NCBI GenBank assembly: GCA_964413275.1
Contig: CAYPSO010000006.1
Location: 1-64,000, forward strand
Reading direction: 5' to 3'
DNA length: 64,000 nt
From: JAABRE01 sp964413275
Lineage (GTDB): Bacteria; Cyanobacteriota; Cyanobacteriia; Cyanobacteriales; JAABRE01
Shown here: positions 34,283-44,217 of the stretch, piece after piece
Layout of the letters: each line of letters begins with the position of its first letter
How positions within the stretch are numbered: position 1 is the stretch's first letter
Made by a program: the position numbers and the translations under genes
Notes under the pieces: generated by a model
The model's input: the letters and a program-made list of their open reading frames with translations, nothing else
Told to the model about the DNA's origin: nothing
The model's database searches: none

Positions 34283-35764
34283 TTAATTATTAATTACCCA
34301 ATTAACTAAAGTACGTACCGGAAAACCTGTTGCACCTTTATTGTTAACACCATCTTCTTTTTCAGCCCAAACTGGCCCAGCAACGTCTAAATGAGCCCAG
34401 GGAGTATCTTTAATAAATTGTTTGAGGAATAAAGCAGCAGTAATTGAACCACCACCCCTAGATCCTGTATTCTTCATATCTGCAATATCAGATTTCATGA
34501 TTTCCCAATATTTTTCTTCTAGGGGCATTTGCCAGAATGGTTCACCTGCTTTATCTCCAGCTTCTTTTAACTGATTAGCTAGGCTTTGATCGCTACTCCA
34601 TAAACCAGCAATATTATTACCTAGTGCAACTACGCAAGCACCTGTAAGGGTAGCTAAATCAACGATGGCATCTACTTCTAGTTTTTCAGCAAAAACTAGG
34701 GCATCAGCCAAGGTTAAACGCCCTTCTGCATCGGTATTATTTACTTCGATGGTTTTGCCATTGGAAGCCGTTAGAATGTCTCCGGGGCGCATTCCTTTAC
34801 CGCTAATCATGTTTTCGGTAGCCGCACTAATAAAATGTACTTCCACATCTGGTTTAAGTTGAGCAATGGCTTTAGCTGCTCCTAAAGTCGCACCAGCACC
34901 GCCCATATCCATTTTCATAGTTTCAATACCGCTACCTGTGGGCTTGAGGTTATAACCACCCGAATCAAAGGTTAAACCCTTACCCACAATGGCGACTTTG
35001 CGTTTTGGAGTGCCTGCTGGTTTATAAGTAAGATGGATAAACTTAGGAGGAATATCAGAAGCCTTAGCCACCCCTAAATAAGCTCCCATACTTAGTTTTT
35101 CGCAATCTTCTTGCTCTAAAATTTCTAATTCTAAACCGTATTCTGAAGCTAATTCTTGAGCGGTTTCGGCTAGGGTTTCCGCCGTAACTACATTAGAAGG
35201 TGCAGCTACTAATTCCCTTGCTAAAATTACCCCCGAACAAATTTTTTCCGCTTTATTAATTGCTTCGGTTTGCTCCCCTAAACCTAGTAATTCCACAGTT
35301 TCTAATTCTACGGTTTTGGGTTTATCTTCAGATTCAGATTTAAAACGATTATCTTCGTGTAAAGCTAAAATTAACCCTTCGGCAATAACTTCCGCAGATG
35401 TTGCCTTATCTTCATCAACAAAGGGAAAAGAAATACCCAAAGATTTAATTTTATTCTTTTTGGCAAGGCGAGCAACAGCCGCAGCAGCACTTCTGAGGCT
35501 ATCTAATTTGAGATTGTCTTGTTTACCTAAACCAATTAAAATCAGCTTATTAACGGAAGCTTTGCCACCGACACGAGTAACTGCACTACTACCAGCTTTT
35601 CCTTTAAATTCTTCCTCGGCAATTAGTTCAGTAATAATACCAGAGAGCTTTTCATCAAGTTTAGTTAAGTCGCCACTTACCTCAACTGAATCTTCAAAAA
35701 ATGCGATCGCCAAAGCATCTCCAGAATAATCTAAATGTAGTGTTTCTGTTCCTTTAATTTCCAT
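34283..35764 (-). CDS. pepA: Leucyl aminopeptidase (M17)
   Basis: A 493-aa cytosolic exopeptidase using two metal ions. The catalytic C-terminal domain has VGKGLTFDSGGYNLKP (Lys and Asp ligands), DMGGAGATLG, the signature NTDAEGRLTLADAL and LDVAGP. The N-terminal macro-like domain spans about residues 1-170. Length and motifs are normal. It is upstream of ispF on the same strand. Confidence 0.96.
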   Translation of the reverse strand: MEIKGTETLHLDYSGDALAIAFFEDSVEVSGDLTKLDEKLSGIITELIAEEEFKGKAGSSAVTRVGGKASVNKLILIGLGKQDNLKLDSLRSAAAAVARLAKKNKIKSLGISFPFVDEDKATSAEVIAEGLILALHEDNRFKSESEDKPKTVELETVELLGLGEQTEAINKAEKICSGVILARELVAAPSNVVTAETLAETAQELASEYGLELEILEQEDCEKLSMGAYLGVAKASDIPPKFIHLTYKPAGTPKRKVAIVGKGLTFDSGGYNLKPTGSGIETMKMDMGGAGATLGAAKAIAQLKPDVEVHFISAATENMISGKGMRPGDILTASNGKTIEVNNTDAEGRLTLADALVFAEKLEVDAIVDLATLTGACVVALGNNIAGLWSSDQSLANQLKEAGDKAGEPFWQMPLEEKYWEIMKSDIADMKNTGSRGGGSITAALFLKQFIKDTPWAHLDVAGPVWAEKEDGVNNKGATGFPVRTLVNWVINN

Positions 35765-35887
35765 GTTCCACTATCGTAAGTAACTATGACTATTTTCTCA
35801 GAATCTTTACATACATTGGCTAAAAAAAATTTGTACAATTTAGACATAATGACAAAAATATTCAAAAAACCCTTCAGGAGTTAGCCA

Positions 35888-35926
35888 ATGGCGAAACTTG
35901 ATGGCTTAAAATCAGTTTTAGATTAA
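35888..35926 (+). other. Tiny ORF with strong RBS, disrupted by tandem duplication
   Basis: ATG at 35888 follows AGGAG (35876-35880) and encodes MAKLDGLKSVLD before TAA. A 16-base unit, AAATCAGTTTTAGATT, is duplicated in tandem (35909-35924, 35925-35940). Without the second copy the frame would run on as FLKGLQRTNNQ to TAA. Whether this is a gene, a leader peptide or chance is unclear. Confidence 0.25.
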
Positions 35927-35963
35927 ATCAGTTTTAGATTTTCTTAAAGGTTTACAAAGAACG

Positions 35964-35984
35964 AATAACCAATAACCAATAACC
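35964..35984. repeat. AATAACC heptamer tandem repeat (3 copies)
   Basis: Three exact copies of AATAACC at 35964-35970, 35971-35977 and 35978-35984, directly upstream of the HD-domain gene. STRR-type cyanobacterial repeat. Confidence 0.7.
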
Positions 35985-35992
35985 ATCAATTT

Positions 35993-36562
35993 ATGCAACT
36001 CTCACCCCGTTTTAGTGAAGCCTTAGTTTTTGCCCATGAGTTACACGCTAAACAAATCAGAAAAGGCTCAGGTGTGCCTTATATTGCCCATTTATTAGGG
36101 GTTGCTAGTCTGGCTTTAGAATATGGTGCAACGGAAGATGAGGCTATTGCTGCCTTACTCCATGATGCCATCGAAGACCAAGGAGGCGCAAGCACTAGGG
36201 AGAAAATACGCGCTCGTTTTGGGGATAATGTGACAGCGATTGTTGATGGTTGTACGGATAGTGATGCTATACCTAAACCACCCTGGCAGGAGCGAAAAGA
36301 AGCTTATCTTAAGCATTTACAAACTGGTTCTGCTTCTGTAAGATTAGTTTCGGCGGCAGATAAGTTATATAACGCTCGTTCTATTCTTAAAGATTATCGG
36401 ATTTTAGGGGATGAACTTTGGTCTCGTTTTCATGGTAAGAAAGAGGGAACTTTATGGTACTATCGAGCTTTAGTTAATAGTTTTTTAGCGGGAGAAGTAA
36501 CTCCAATAATTAAAGAATTGGCTAGAGTTATTTCTGAATTAGAAAGTTTAGTCAGTAATTAA
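35993..36562 (+). CDS. HD domain phosphohydrolase, small alarmone hydrolase-like
   Basis: A 189-aa HD-fold protein. FAHELHAKQIRKGSGVPYIAH, AALLHDAIEDQGG and SAADKLYNARSI match the hydrolase domain of RelA/SpoT and MESH1-type enzymes (metal ligands in H...HD...D). No synthetase or regulatory domain is present. A single-domain (p)ppGpp or related nucleotide hydrolase is likely; the exact substrate is inferred. It is monocistronic, beginning just after an AATAACC repeat. Confidence 0.82.
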   Translation: MQLSPRFSEALVFAHELHAKQIRKGSGVPYIAHLLGVASLALEYGATEDEAIAALLHDAIEDQGGASTREKIRARFGDNVTAIVDGCTDSDAIPKPPWQERKEAYLKHLQTGSASVRLVSAADKLYNARSILKDYRILGDELWSRFHGKKEGTLWYYRALVNSFLAGEVTPIIKELARVISELESLVSN

Positions 36563-36779
36563 AAATGTTGGTAATAATTAAGATACTTTCTGCTTATGTA
36601 TGGCGATTCTAAATTATCTCGAATTAAAACTTGATTAGTTCCAGAGTGCGCACTCTCATATTGTTTTAATGAAATGTAACCTACCCTAATATAGGGCGAT
36701 CGAGCTAACCAAGCTTAAATTCTTTACCAATGATTCTTTAAATAGTGCTTTTCTACTTGCTGAACCAGAAATAGATTCA

Positions 36780-37064
36780 CTAAGCATAACGGAGTCCTTT
36801 GGTGATCGTTCCATCTCTACTGATAGTATTGTGGAAGAAAGCACCTTCCATCGTAGCCCGTCCTTTAATACCTCTGAGGGAAGCATTTTCCAGATTGACA
36901 CCCAACATTTCAACAGCTTCCAGGTTAGCTCCGCTCAAGTTAGCTCTACTCAAATTAGCTGCACCCAAGTCAGTCCAATCAGTCAAAATCGTTTCACTCA
37001 ACTCAACTCCAGTAAAATCTCTTTCACCAGCAGCATACCGTTCGAGCAATTCTTCAGCAGTCAT
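36780..37064 (-). CDS. Pentapeptide-repeat protein
   Basis: A 94-aa protein. A short N-terminal helix (MTAEELLERYAAGERDF) is followed by five or six pentapeptides of A(N/D)L pattern (GVELSETILTDWTDLGAANL, SRANLSGANLEAV, VNLENASLRG) that would form a quadrilateral beta-helix. The C-terminal tail (FFHNTISRDGTITKGLRYA) is not repetitive. Function unknown; such proteins are numerous in cyanobacteria. Confidence 0.8.
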   Translation of the reverse strand: MTAEELLERYAAGERDFTGVELSETILTDWTDLGAANLSRANLSGANLEAVEMLGVNLENASLRGIKGRATMEGAFFHNTISRDGTITKGLRYA

Positions 37065-37224
37065 AATTTAACCTCTCAAATTCTAAACAACATCCAGTTT
37101 AGCGCAACTGCTCTCTGGCAAAACCTCCTCAACCCCCCAACTCCCATAAACATAACCTTCCAAATAACCGACCTTCCCAAAGGCCAACTCGTCTAAGCTT
37201 AATAGTTTTTCAAGTAACGAATAA

Positions 37225-39219
37225 CTAACGACAAACCATCAACCATGCTCTTAAAACTTCTGCTACACTCCAAGCCTGAGCAAAACAACCTCTAGGAGTA
37301 AAGGGCGCATCTCCATCAAAAATTTCGCTAATATTTCCGATACAACCATCTTGTAAATGATTCATCATTGGTTCTAACAAAGTGCGAGCTACGGTGGGAT
37401 TTTGATAAACTTTTAAGTGAGCTTGAATAAAATGACCTATTAACCAAGCCCAAGTTGTCCCTTGGTGATAACTACCATCTCGTTGTAATTGATTTCCGCC
37501 GTAAATTCCTGCATAATTACTATCATCAGGAGAAAGCGATCGCAATCCATAGGAAGTAAGTAAAATTTGCCCGACTTTATCTACTACCATTTTTTGTTGT
37601 TGTTTTGTTAAAGGTGCAAGGTTTCCAGCTAAAGATACAGCAAAAATTTGATTGGGGCGAAAAGCCGCATCATTGCCATAGAGAGAATCAATTACGTCGT
37701 AGCAATAACCACCATATTTGTACCAAAACCGTTGGAAATTTGATTTAGTTTTTTCAGCCATTGCCTGATATTTATGGTTAGATTGAGCTAAAATTTCGGC
37801 AAAATCCTGCATACAAAGTAAAGCATTGTACCAAAGAGCGTTTACTTCCACAGGCTTACCAATACGAGGAGTAACTACCCAATTTCCTACTTTGGCATCC
37901 ATCCATGTAAGTTGTATTCCTTTTTCACCGGCATAAAGTAAACCATCATCATCCATGCCAATGTTATAGCGAGTACCTTTAATATGCCAATCAATAATTT
38001 CAACTAATAAAGGAAATAATTCGCCTAAAAATTCCTTATCTTCAGTGGCAGCATAATAACTGCGAATTGCCTCAAAATACCATAAAATCGCATCTACCGT
38101 ATTATATGCTGGAGTTTCTTCCACATCAGGAAAAACATTGGGTAACATTCCCTTATCTAAATATTGAGCAAAGGTGGAAAGTATGGTTTTGGCAATGTCA
38201 TAACGCCCTGTGGCAATGGTTAATCCGGGTAAACTAATCATGGTATCTCTACCCCAATCGGTAAACCAAGGATAACCAGCGATAATTGTTTTGCCTTGGG
38301 GATTATTAATTAATGGTCGATTTACAATAAATTGATCTGCTGCTAGTATTAATTGTTCGATCCATTTTGGTGCGGTTTCTAACTTATTTTGAGCATAAAA
38401 AATATTAATTAATTGCTTATTTCTTTGCTTTTTATCAGATTCTAATTCTATATTTTTTATTGCATTTTTATTACTACTTGCAACAATCATTATAGATTCA
38501 CCGGGTTGTAACATTATTTTACCAGTAGCGGCATGAAGATGATCTTCTACCTCATCTAAGCCACGATTTTTTTCTACGGCTAGGCTAAAATTTCGATACC
38601 AAGTATTATAAATTTCCCAATTAAAGTTAATGTTTTGATGCTCAGCTAGAGGAAATAAATATAAGTTTGTAGCAGCAGGGCAAGCCTGAATTTCTAAATC
38701 ACTTTTTCCTAATTTATTAATATTAAATAATGAGTTACCTTCAGTTTTACTATGATAATCACGATAGTTTACTAAGGCCTTTAAAGATAAGGTTAAAGCT
38801 TGACTACCTCGCAGAAAACTGTAACGAATATAAGTGGTATTTTCTCCCTGCTTCATCCAAATTCTTTTTTCTAATAAACCATCAGAAAAAGCAAAATTCC
38901 ACACAGGAATTGTACCTTCTAAACGGAAACTTTCTAGATTAAGATAACCATGAGGGATAACAGTACCATCAGCCCAACGATTAGTATATAAATAATAAGA
39001 GTTTTTATTATAATTAATAATTTCGTCAAGTTTAGTTAATAATAAAGTTCTGGCTACCGGTGGTTTTAAAGCAGCTATAAGTAAGCCATGATAACGTTTA
39101 GTTAAAAGTCCAGTAATTGTTCCTGAAGCATAACCACCAATACCATTAGTAATTAGCCATTCTCGTGATTCTGCAATATTAAGATGACTACATATTTCTC
39201 GTCCAAAATTAAGATTCAT
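37225..39219 (-). CDS. Glycogen debranching enzyme-type amylo-alpha-1,6-glucosidase
   Basis: A 664-aa protein. The N-terminal domain begins with the family motif WLITNGIGGYASGTITG. The C-terminal (alpha/alpha)6 glucosidase domain (GH133-like) has AGYPWFTDWGRDTMISLPGL, NTVDAILWYFEA, TWMDAKVGNWVVTPR and the late QGTTWAWLIG with NISEIFDG. It removes alpha-1,6-linked glucose during glycogen breakdown. An assembly gap lies upstream of its start, so further upstream context is lost. Confidence 0.9.
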   Translation of the reverse strand: MNLNFGREICSHLNIAESREWLITNGIGGYASGTITGLLTKRYHGLLIAALKPPVARTLLLTKLDEIINYNKNSYYLYTNRWADGTVIPHGYLNLESFRLEGTIPVWNFAFSDGLLEKRIWMKQGENTTYIRYSFLRGSQALTLSLKALVNYRDYHSKTEGNSLFNINKLGKSDLEIQACPAATNLYLFPLAEHQNINFNWEIYNTWYRNFSLAVEKNRGLDEVEDHLHAATGKIMLQPGESIMIVASSNKNAIKNIELESDKKQRNKQLINIFYAQNKLETAPKWIEQLILAADQFIVNRPLINNPQGKTIIAGYPWFTDWGRDTMISLPGLTIATGRYDIAKTILSTFAQYLDKGMLPNVFPDVEETPAYNTVDAILWYFEAIRSYYAATEDKEFLGELFPLLVEIIDWHIKGTRYNIGMDDDGLLYAGEKGIQLTWMDAKVGNWVVTPRIGKPVEVNALWYNALLCMQDFAEILAQSNHKYQAMAEKTKSNFQRFWYKYGGYCYDVIDSLYGNDAAFRPNQIFAVSLAGNLAPLTKQQQKMVVDKVGQILLTSYGLRSLSPDDSNYAGIYGGNQLQRDGSYHQGTTWAWLIGHFIQAHLKVYQNPTVARTLLEPMMNHLQDGCIGNISEIFDGDAPFTPRGCFAQAWSVAEVLRAWLMVCR

Positions 39220-39378
39220 GATTCATTTTTCCTGAGTTAGATTGGATTTAACCAATTGATTAATTAAAAAAGTTAAAAAGCCCTGAAATATTCAATCATT
39301 TGTAATTTGGCAGAGATTATCAAGTTTTTAGTTTAAACTTAAAATAATCAAGATATTATTGCTTTAAATTAACAAATA

Positions 39379-39478
39379 NNNNNNNNNNNNNNNNNNNNNN
39401 NNNNNNNNNNNNNNNNNNNNNNNNNNNNNNNNNNNNNNNNNNNNNNNNNNNNNNNNNNNNNNNNNNNNNNNNNNNNNN
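39379..39478. other. Assembly gap (100 N)
   Basis: Exactly 100 N, a conventional placeholder for a gap of unknown length. Sequence around 39220-39614 otherwise shows no gene, only AT-rich spacer between the debranching enzyme (minus) and the P-type ATPase (plus). Confidence 0.95.
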
Positions 39479-39614
39479 ACTCATTAATTCAAAATTAGCT
39501 TTTAACATGATTAATTCTCCATGAATCTACAATATTAATTTTTGTAAAATTTCCTTGACTCTCCACTTGACTAGAATCTTTACCGTAAAAATAAATATAA
39601 TTTAAAGCAAAACT

Positions 39615-41855
39615 ATGGCAAGTCTGCATTTACGTTTAAAGGGTATGGGTTGTGCATCTTGTGCAACAACCATCGAAACAGCAATTAATAATACCCCCGG
39701 TGTAATTAATTGTAATGTTAATTTTGCGGCCGAACAAGCTACGGTTAACTATAACAGAAAAAAAACTAATTTAGAACTTATACAAAAAGCTGTAGCTAAT
39801 GTAGGTTATCAAGCCCTACCCTTAGAAAATTTTAATATAGATACAGCAGAAAAAGAACAAGAAAAAGAAGAAAAATTATTATTAAATAAAGTTATTTTTG
39901 GTGGTGTAGTTAGTGTAATTTTAGTCATAGGTGGTTTGCCCATGATGACAGGATTACATTTATCATTTATTCCTCATTGGTTACATAATTTTTGGTTGCA
40001 ATTAATCCTAACTACTCCCGTGATGTTTTTGTGTGGTGATTCTTTTTTTAGGGGTGCATATAAAAGTGCCAAAAATCTTACAGCTAATATGGATACTTTG
40101 GTGGCTTTAGGTACAGGGGTATCTTATTTATATTCATTATTTGTGACTTTATTCGCTGATTTTTTAGAGTCTAAAGGGGTAGAAGTAGTTGTATATTATG
40201 AAATTGCGGCAACGGTAATTACTTTAATTTTATTAGGGCGTTATTTAGAACATAAAGCAAGGGGAAAAACTTCGGCAGCGATTAAAAAATTGATGGGTTT
40301 ACAACCTAAAACCGCTAGAATTATTAGAAATCAGGAAATAATTGATATTAATATTGAGCAAGTAATCGTAGGAGATATTATCTTAGTTCGCCCTGGAGAA
40401 AAAATCCCTGTAGATGGAGAAGTAATTGAAGGAGAATCTACCGTTGATGAATCTATGATAACAGGAGAAGCCATTGCAATCAAAAAACAATTGGGAGATG
40501 AAGTTATTGGAGCTACAATTAATAAAACTGGTAGCTTTAAATTTAAAGCTTTACGAGTAGAAAAAGATACATTTTTAGCACAAATTGTTAAATTAGTTCA
40601 AGAAGCTCAGGGAAGCAAAGCACCAATTCAAAGATTAGCAGATCGAGTTACTGGTATTTTTGTTCCCGCAGTAATTTTAATCTCAATTACTACTTTTTTA
40701 ATTTGGTATTTATTTACCAATAATTTAACTTTAGCAATGATTACCAGTGTAGGTGTTTTAATTATTGCTTGTCCCTGTGCTTTAGGTTTAGCTACACCTA
40801 CTTCAATTATGGTAGGTACAGGTATTGGTGCGGAACATGGTATTTTAATTAAAGATGCTCAAAGCTTAGAATTAGCCCATAAAATTAATACTATTGTCCT
40901 TGATAAAACTGGTACTTTAACAGAAGGAAAACCCACTGTTACTAATTATATTACTGTTCAAGGAATTGCCGATAATAATGAGTTGAATTTATTAAAATTA
41001 GCAGCAGCAATCGAGCAAAATTCCGAGCATCCTTTAGCGGAAGCTTTAGTAAATTATGCTAAATCCCAAGGAATAATTAATATTCCTAATTGTCAAGAGT
41101 TTGAAGCAATTCCGGGTAAAGGAGTTCAAGGATATATTGACCATAAATTAATTCAAATTGGTACAAAAAATTGGTTAAAAGAATTAGGAATTGAAACCGA
41201 TATATTGACATCTTATGAAGATAGTTTAGAAAGTGAAGCAAAAACAGTAATTTGGTTAGCTATTGACCAAAAAATTGAAGCTTTATTGGCGATCGCAGAT
41301 AAATTGAAAATTACTTCTTCAGAAGTAGTAGCCAAGTTACAAAGAATGGGTTTAGAAGTAGTAATGTTAACCGGAGATAATCAAAAAACCGCAGAAGCAA
41401 TTGCCCAACAAGCTAATATTAAAAAAGTATTTGCCCAAGTGCGTCCCGATGAAAAAGCGAATACTATTAAATCATTACAAAAAAATGGTAGAATAGTTGC
41501 TATGGTTGGAGATGGTATTAATGATGCTCCTGCCTTAGCTCAAGCGAATGTAGGAATAGCCATAGGTAGTGGTACAGACGTGGCAATATCAGCTAGTGAT
41601 ATTACCCTCATTTCTGGTGATTTACAAGGTATTATTACAGCGATAAAATTAAGTAATGCTACCATCAAAAATATCCAACAAAACCTCTTTTTTGCCTTTA
41701 TTTATAATACCGCAAGTATTCCCATTGCCGCAGGTATTTTATACCCAATATTCGGTATTTTACTTAATCCTATAATTGCAGGTGCAGCGATGGCTATGAG
41801 TTCAGTTTCTGTAGTGACAAATGCCTTAAGATTACGGAATTTTGTGATTGAATAG
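39615..41855 (+). CDS. Heavy-metal (copper-type) P1B ATPase
   Basis: A 746-aa membrane pump. An N-terminal HMA domain has GMGCASC (Cys13, Cys16). Eight membrane segments are expected. The transmembrane CPC motif (IIACPCALGLATPTS), phosphorylation motif DKTGTLTEG, HP motif in SEHPLAEAL and hinge GDGINDAPAL are all present. CPC with one CxxC domain indicates monovalent copper. Cyanobacteria have two such pumps, CtaA (import side) and PacS (thylakoid); sequence alone does not tell me which. No copper chaperone gene is nearby. Confidence 0.9.
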   Translation: MASLHLRLKGMGCASCATTIETAINNTPGVINCNVNFAAEQATVNYNRKKTNLELIQKAVANVGYQALPLENFNIDTAEKEQEKEEKLLLNKVIFGGVVSVILVIGGLPMMTGLHLSFIPHWLHNFWLQLILTTPVMFLCGDSFFRGAYKSAKNLTANMDTLVALGTGVSYLYSLFVTLFADFLESKGVEVVVYYEIAATVITLILLGRYLEHKARGKTSAAIKKLMGLQPKTARIIRNQEIIDINIEQVIVGDIILVRPGEKIPVDGEVIEGESTVDESMITGEAIAIKKQLGDEVIGATINKTGSFKFKALRVEKDTFLAQIVKLVQEAQGSKAPIQRLADRVTGIFVPAVILISITTFLIWYLFTNNLTLAMITSVGVLIIACPCALGLATPTSIMVGTGIGAEHGILIKDAQSLELAHKINTIVLDKTGTLTEGKPTVTNYITVQGIADNNELNLLKLAAAIEQNSEHPLAEALVNYAKSQGIINIPNCQEFEAIPGKGVQGYIDHKLIQIGTKNWLKELGIETDILTSYEDSLESEAKTVIWLAIDQKIEALLAIADKLKITSSEVVAKLQRMGLEVVMLTGDNQKTAEAIAQQANIKKVFAQVRPDEKANTIKSLQKNGRIVAMVGDGINDAPALAQANVGIAIGSGTDVAISASDITLISGDLQGIITAIKLSNATIKNIQQNLFFAFIYNTASIPIAAGILYPIFGILLNPIIAGAAMAMSSVSVVTNALRLRNFVIE

Positions 41856-41901
41856 TTAACAATTAGCGATTAGCTGTTAGCTTTTTATTACTTTCTTTCT
41901 C

Positions 41902-41943
41902 CTGAATACTGAATACTGACTACTGACTACTGACTACTGACTA
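41902..41943. repeat. Heptanucleotide tandem repeat, six copies
   Basis: CTGAATA twice, then CTGACTA four times, without interruption. STRR-type repeat; 50 bases further lies an assembly gap, possibly caused by more repeat sequence. Confidence 0.8.
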
Positions 41944-41992
41944 CTATTAAATCAATTATTTCGATTTTGCGTAACATTCAGTAAAATAATAT

Positions 41993-42092
41993 NNNNNNNN
42001 NNNNNNNNNNNNNNNNNNNNNNNNNNNNNNNNNNNNNNNNNNNNNNNNNNNNNNNNNNNNNNNNNNNNNNNNNNNNNNNNNNNNNNNNNNNN
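41993..42092. other. Assembly gap (100 N)
   Basis: Exactly 100 N. Open frames drawn through it are meaningless. The rest of 41856-42307 holds the heptamer repeat on the left and, on the right, the presumed pst promoter with only a weak resemblance to a Pho box (CTTTACCTAATCTTAA, 42167-42182). Confidence 0.95.
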
Positions 42093-42307
42093 ATACAGTT
42101 TTTTATTACGATCTGTTGATCGATTATGCACGAAACAACTCCAAATAACTCTCAAAAAAAATCAAAACTTTACCTAATCTTAAAAAACAGTTGGTAAGAT
42201 ACACACTTCAGAAAGGTTCTTTGAGTAAAAATAGTTGCGTTTAAAATTCAATATTTGAATTTTTAACTTTTTTATTTTTATAAATTTTAGTTATGTAGAG
42301 GTAAATA

Positions 42308-43219
42308 GTGAGTTCAGTAAGTTCTTTTGGTGATTATTCTAAAGTAATAAAACCTCGTCCAGCTAACGAACGTATTTTAGATACAGTGTTCAAGTGGGTA
42401 GCGAAAATTTTTGCTTTGGCGATTGCAGGTGTATTAGTTTGGATTGCCATAGAAGTTGCCATTGCAGCCCAACCAGCCATTAGCGAATTTGGAGCTAATT
42501 TTTTAGTAAATAGTACCTGGAATCCTGTCAACAAAGAATATGGGGTTTGGCCTGCTATTTATGGTACTATCGTCAGTTCTTTTATTGCCCTATTAATCTC
42601 TGTACCGATTGGTATAGGAGTAGCTATTTTTCTCAGCGAAGATTATCTTCCTCCTCTAGTACAAAGAATTTTAGTATTTTTAGTTGAACTTTTAGCAGCT
42701 ATACCCAGTGTAGTTTATGGGTTATGGGGAATTTTTGTCTTAATTCCCTTTCTGAAAAATTTTACTCCTTTAAGAGGCCCCGGAATGCTTCCTGCGGCTT
42801 TAATTTTATCAGTGATGATTTTACCTGTCATCGCAGCTATTTCTCGTGATGCCATTACTAATGTACCTTCATCCCTAAGACAAGCTGCTGTGGGTTTAGG
42901 AGCAACTCGTTGGGAAGCTATCCTAAAAATTGTTATTCCTGCCGCATCTTCTGGTATTATCGGTGGAATTATGCTGGCTTTAGGTAGGGCTTTAGGTGAA
43001 ACCATGGCTGTAACCATGTTAATCGGAAATTCTAACAAAGTTAGTTTGTCCGTATTTGAACCTTCCAATACTATCTCCTCATTACTCGCTAACCAATTTG
43101 CTGAAGCCAGTGGACTTCAAGTATCAGCCTTAATGTACGCAGCCTTAATTTTATTTGCCATAACTTTAGTAGTTAATATTCTGGCTCAAGTTGTGGTTCG
43201 TCGCTTACAAAAAATCTAA
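42308..43219 (+). CDS. pstC: Phosphate ABC transporter permease PstC
   Basis: A 303-aa inner-membrane permease with six membrane segments. It shows the binding-protein-dependent transport motif (RQAAVGLGATRWEAILKIVI) and typical PstC blocks (FLVNSTWNPVNKEYGVWPAI, AIPSVVYGLWGIFVL). The start is GTG at 42308 behind GAGG. First gene of pstCAB. The binding-protein gene pstS is not on either side; the assembly gap 216 bases upstream could hide it. Confidence 0.95.
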   Translation: MSSVSSFGDYSKVIKPRPANERILDTVFKWVAKIFALAIAGVLVWIAIEVAIAAQPAISEFGANFLVNSTWNPVNKEYGVWPAIYGTIVSSFIALLISVPIGIGVAIFLSEDYLPPLVQRILVFLVELLAAIPSVVYGLWGIFVLIPFLKNFTPLRGPGMLPAALILSVMILPVIAAISRDAITNVPSSLRQAAVGLGATRWEAILKIVIPAASSGIIGGIMLALGRALGETMAVTMLIGNSNKVSLSVFEPSNTISSLLANQFAEASGLQVSALMYAALILFAITLVVNILAQVVVRRLQKI

Positions 43220-43297
43220 ATGAGTTATTTCTTATTTTTCCTTAGTCATTTATTAACAATTCACTGATAACTTATTAACTAATTATCCATCAATTAC

Positions 43298-44179
43298 ATG
43301 ACTCAAACCACTTTCGATCCTCAAACCCTGAAAAAAAATCCTACCGCTCCCCGTACTTTATTTTCCCTATTTATGAGCACAGTTGCGGGATTATTTATGA
43401 CAATGGCCATTATTCCCCTTTTTATTATCCTGTTTTATCTTTTATACAAGGGAATAAGTGCCTTAAGTTTGCAAGTTTTTGTCCAATTACCACCACCGCC
43501 AATGGTAGAAGGTGGAGGCTTTGGCAATGCCATTGTCGGTACAGTAATTATGGTAGCGATTGGTACTCTAATTAGTTTGCCCATTGGAGTAATGGCAGCA
43601 ATTTATCTCTCAGAATTCAGTCAAAATAAAGTCGCTGAATGGACTCGTTTTGCCACAAATGTGTTAAGTGGTGTTCCTTCCATTATTATTGGTGTATTTG
43701 CCTATGGAGTATTAGTAATTACTTTTAAGACTTATTCTGCTTGGGCGGGTGGTTTTGCTTTATCTATTCTGATGTTACCGACAATAGTTCGTACCACAGA
43801 TGAAGCTTTACAATTAGTACCCCAAGACGTGCGGCAGGCTTCAGTGGGCTTAGGGGCTAATGACTATCAAACTGTTTTACAAATCGTCTTACCCGCAGCA
43901 ATTCCTGCCATTATCACTGGTGTAACTTTAGCCCTAGCTAGAGCAGCAGGAGAAACTGCACCTCTACTTTTTACCGCCTTGTTTACCCAGTATTGGCCTG
44001 ATTGGAATAATTTATTAGTTGAACCAACGGCATCTTTAGCTGTTTTAGTTTACAATTTTGCGATCGTTCCTTTCCAAAATCAACAGGAATTAGCATGGGC
44101 TGCCGCTTTTATTTTAGTGCTGTTAGTTCTTTTAACTAGCATTATTGCCCGTTTAGCTACTTCTGTACGTAAATATTAA
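43298..44179 (+). CDS. pstA: Phosphate ABC transporter permease PstA
   Basis: A 293-aa permease partner of PstC, six membrane segments, with the motif RQASVGLGANDYQTVLQIVL and the PstA feature LSGVPSIIIGVFAYG. It lies 78 bases after pstC and 38 before pstB, so one operon. Together with PstB it imports inorganic phosphate under limitation. Confidence 0.95.
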   Translation: MTQTTFDPQTLKKNPTAPRTLFSLFMSTVAGLFMTMAIIPLFIILFYLLYKGISALSLQVFVQLPPPPMVEGGGFGNAIVGTVIMVAIGTLISLPIGVMAAIYLSEFSQNKVAEWTRFATNVLSGVPSIIIGVFAYGVLVITFKTYSAWAGGFALSILMLPTIVRTTDEALQLVPQDVRQASVGLGANDYQTVLQIVLPAAIPAIITGVTLALARAAGETAPLLFTALFTQYWPDWNNLLVEPTASLAVLVYNFAIVPFQNQQELAWAAAFILVLLVLLTSIIARLATSVRKY

Positions 44180-44217
44180 GACTTTTTCTTCTTTAAATTT
44201 TTATCAGAGATACAACC

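Noticed and set aside
36831..37196. 121-codon open frame on the plus strand opposite the pentapeptide gene
   Set aside because: Antisense to a clear pentapeptide-repeat protein, low-complexity Ser/Thr/Gln content, no RBS.
41902..41943. CRISPR array
   Set aside because: 7-base uninterrupted tandem units without spacers; no cas genes. No CRISPR array is seen anywhere in the window.
41952..42155. Open frame on the minus strand across the N gap
   Set aside because: Half of its codons are unknown bases; there is no evidence of coding.
42167..42182. Pho box upstream of pstC
   Set aside because: Only a weak match to tandem CTTAACCT repeats; mentioned but not called as a site.
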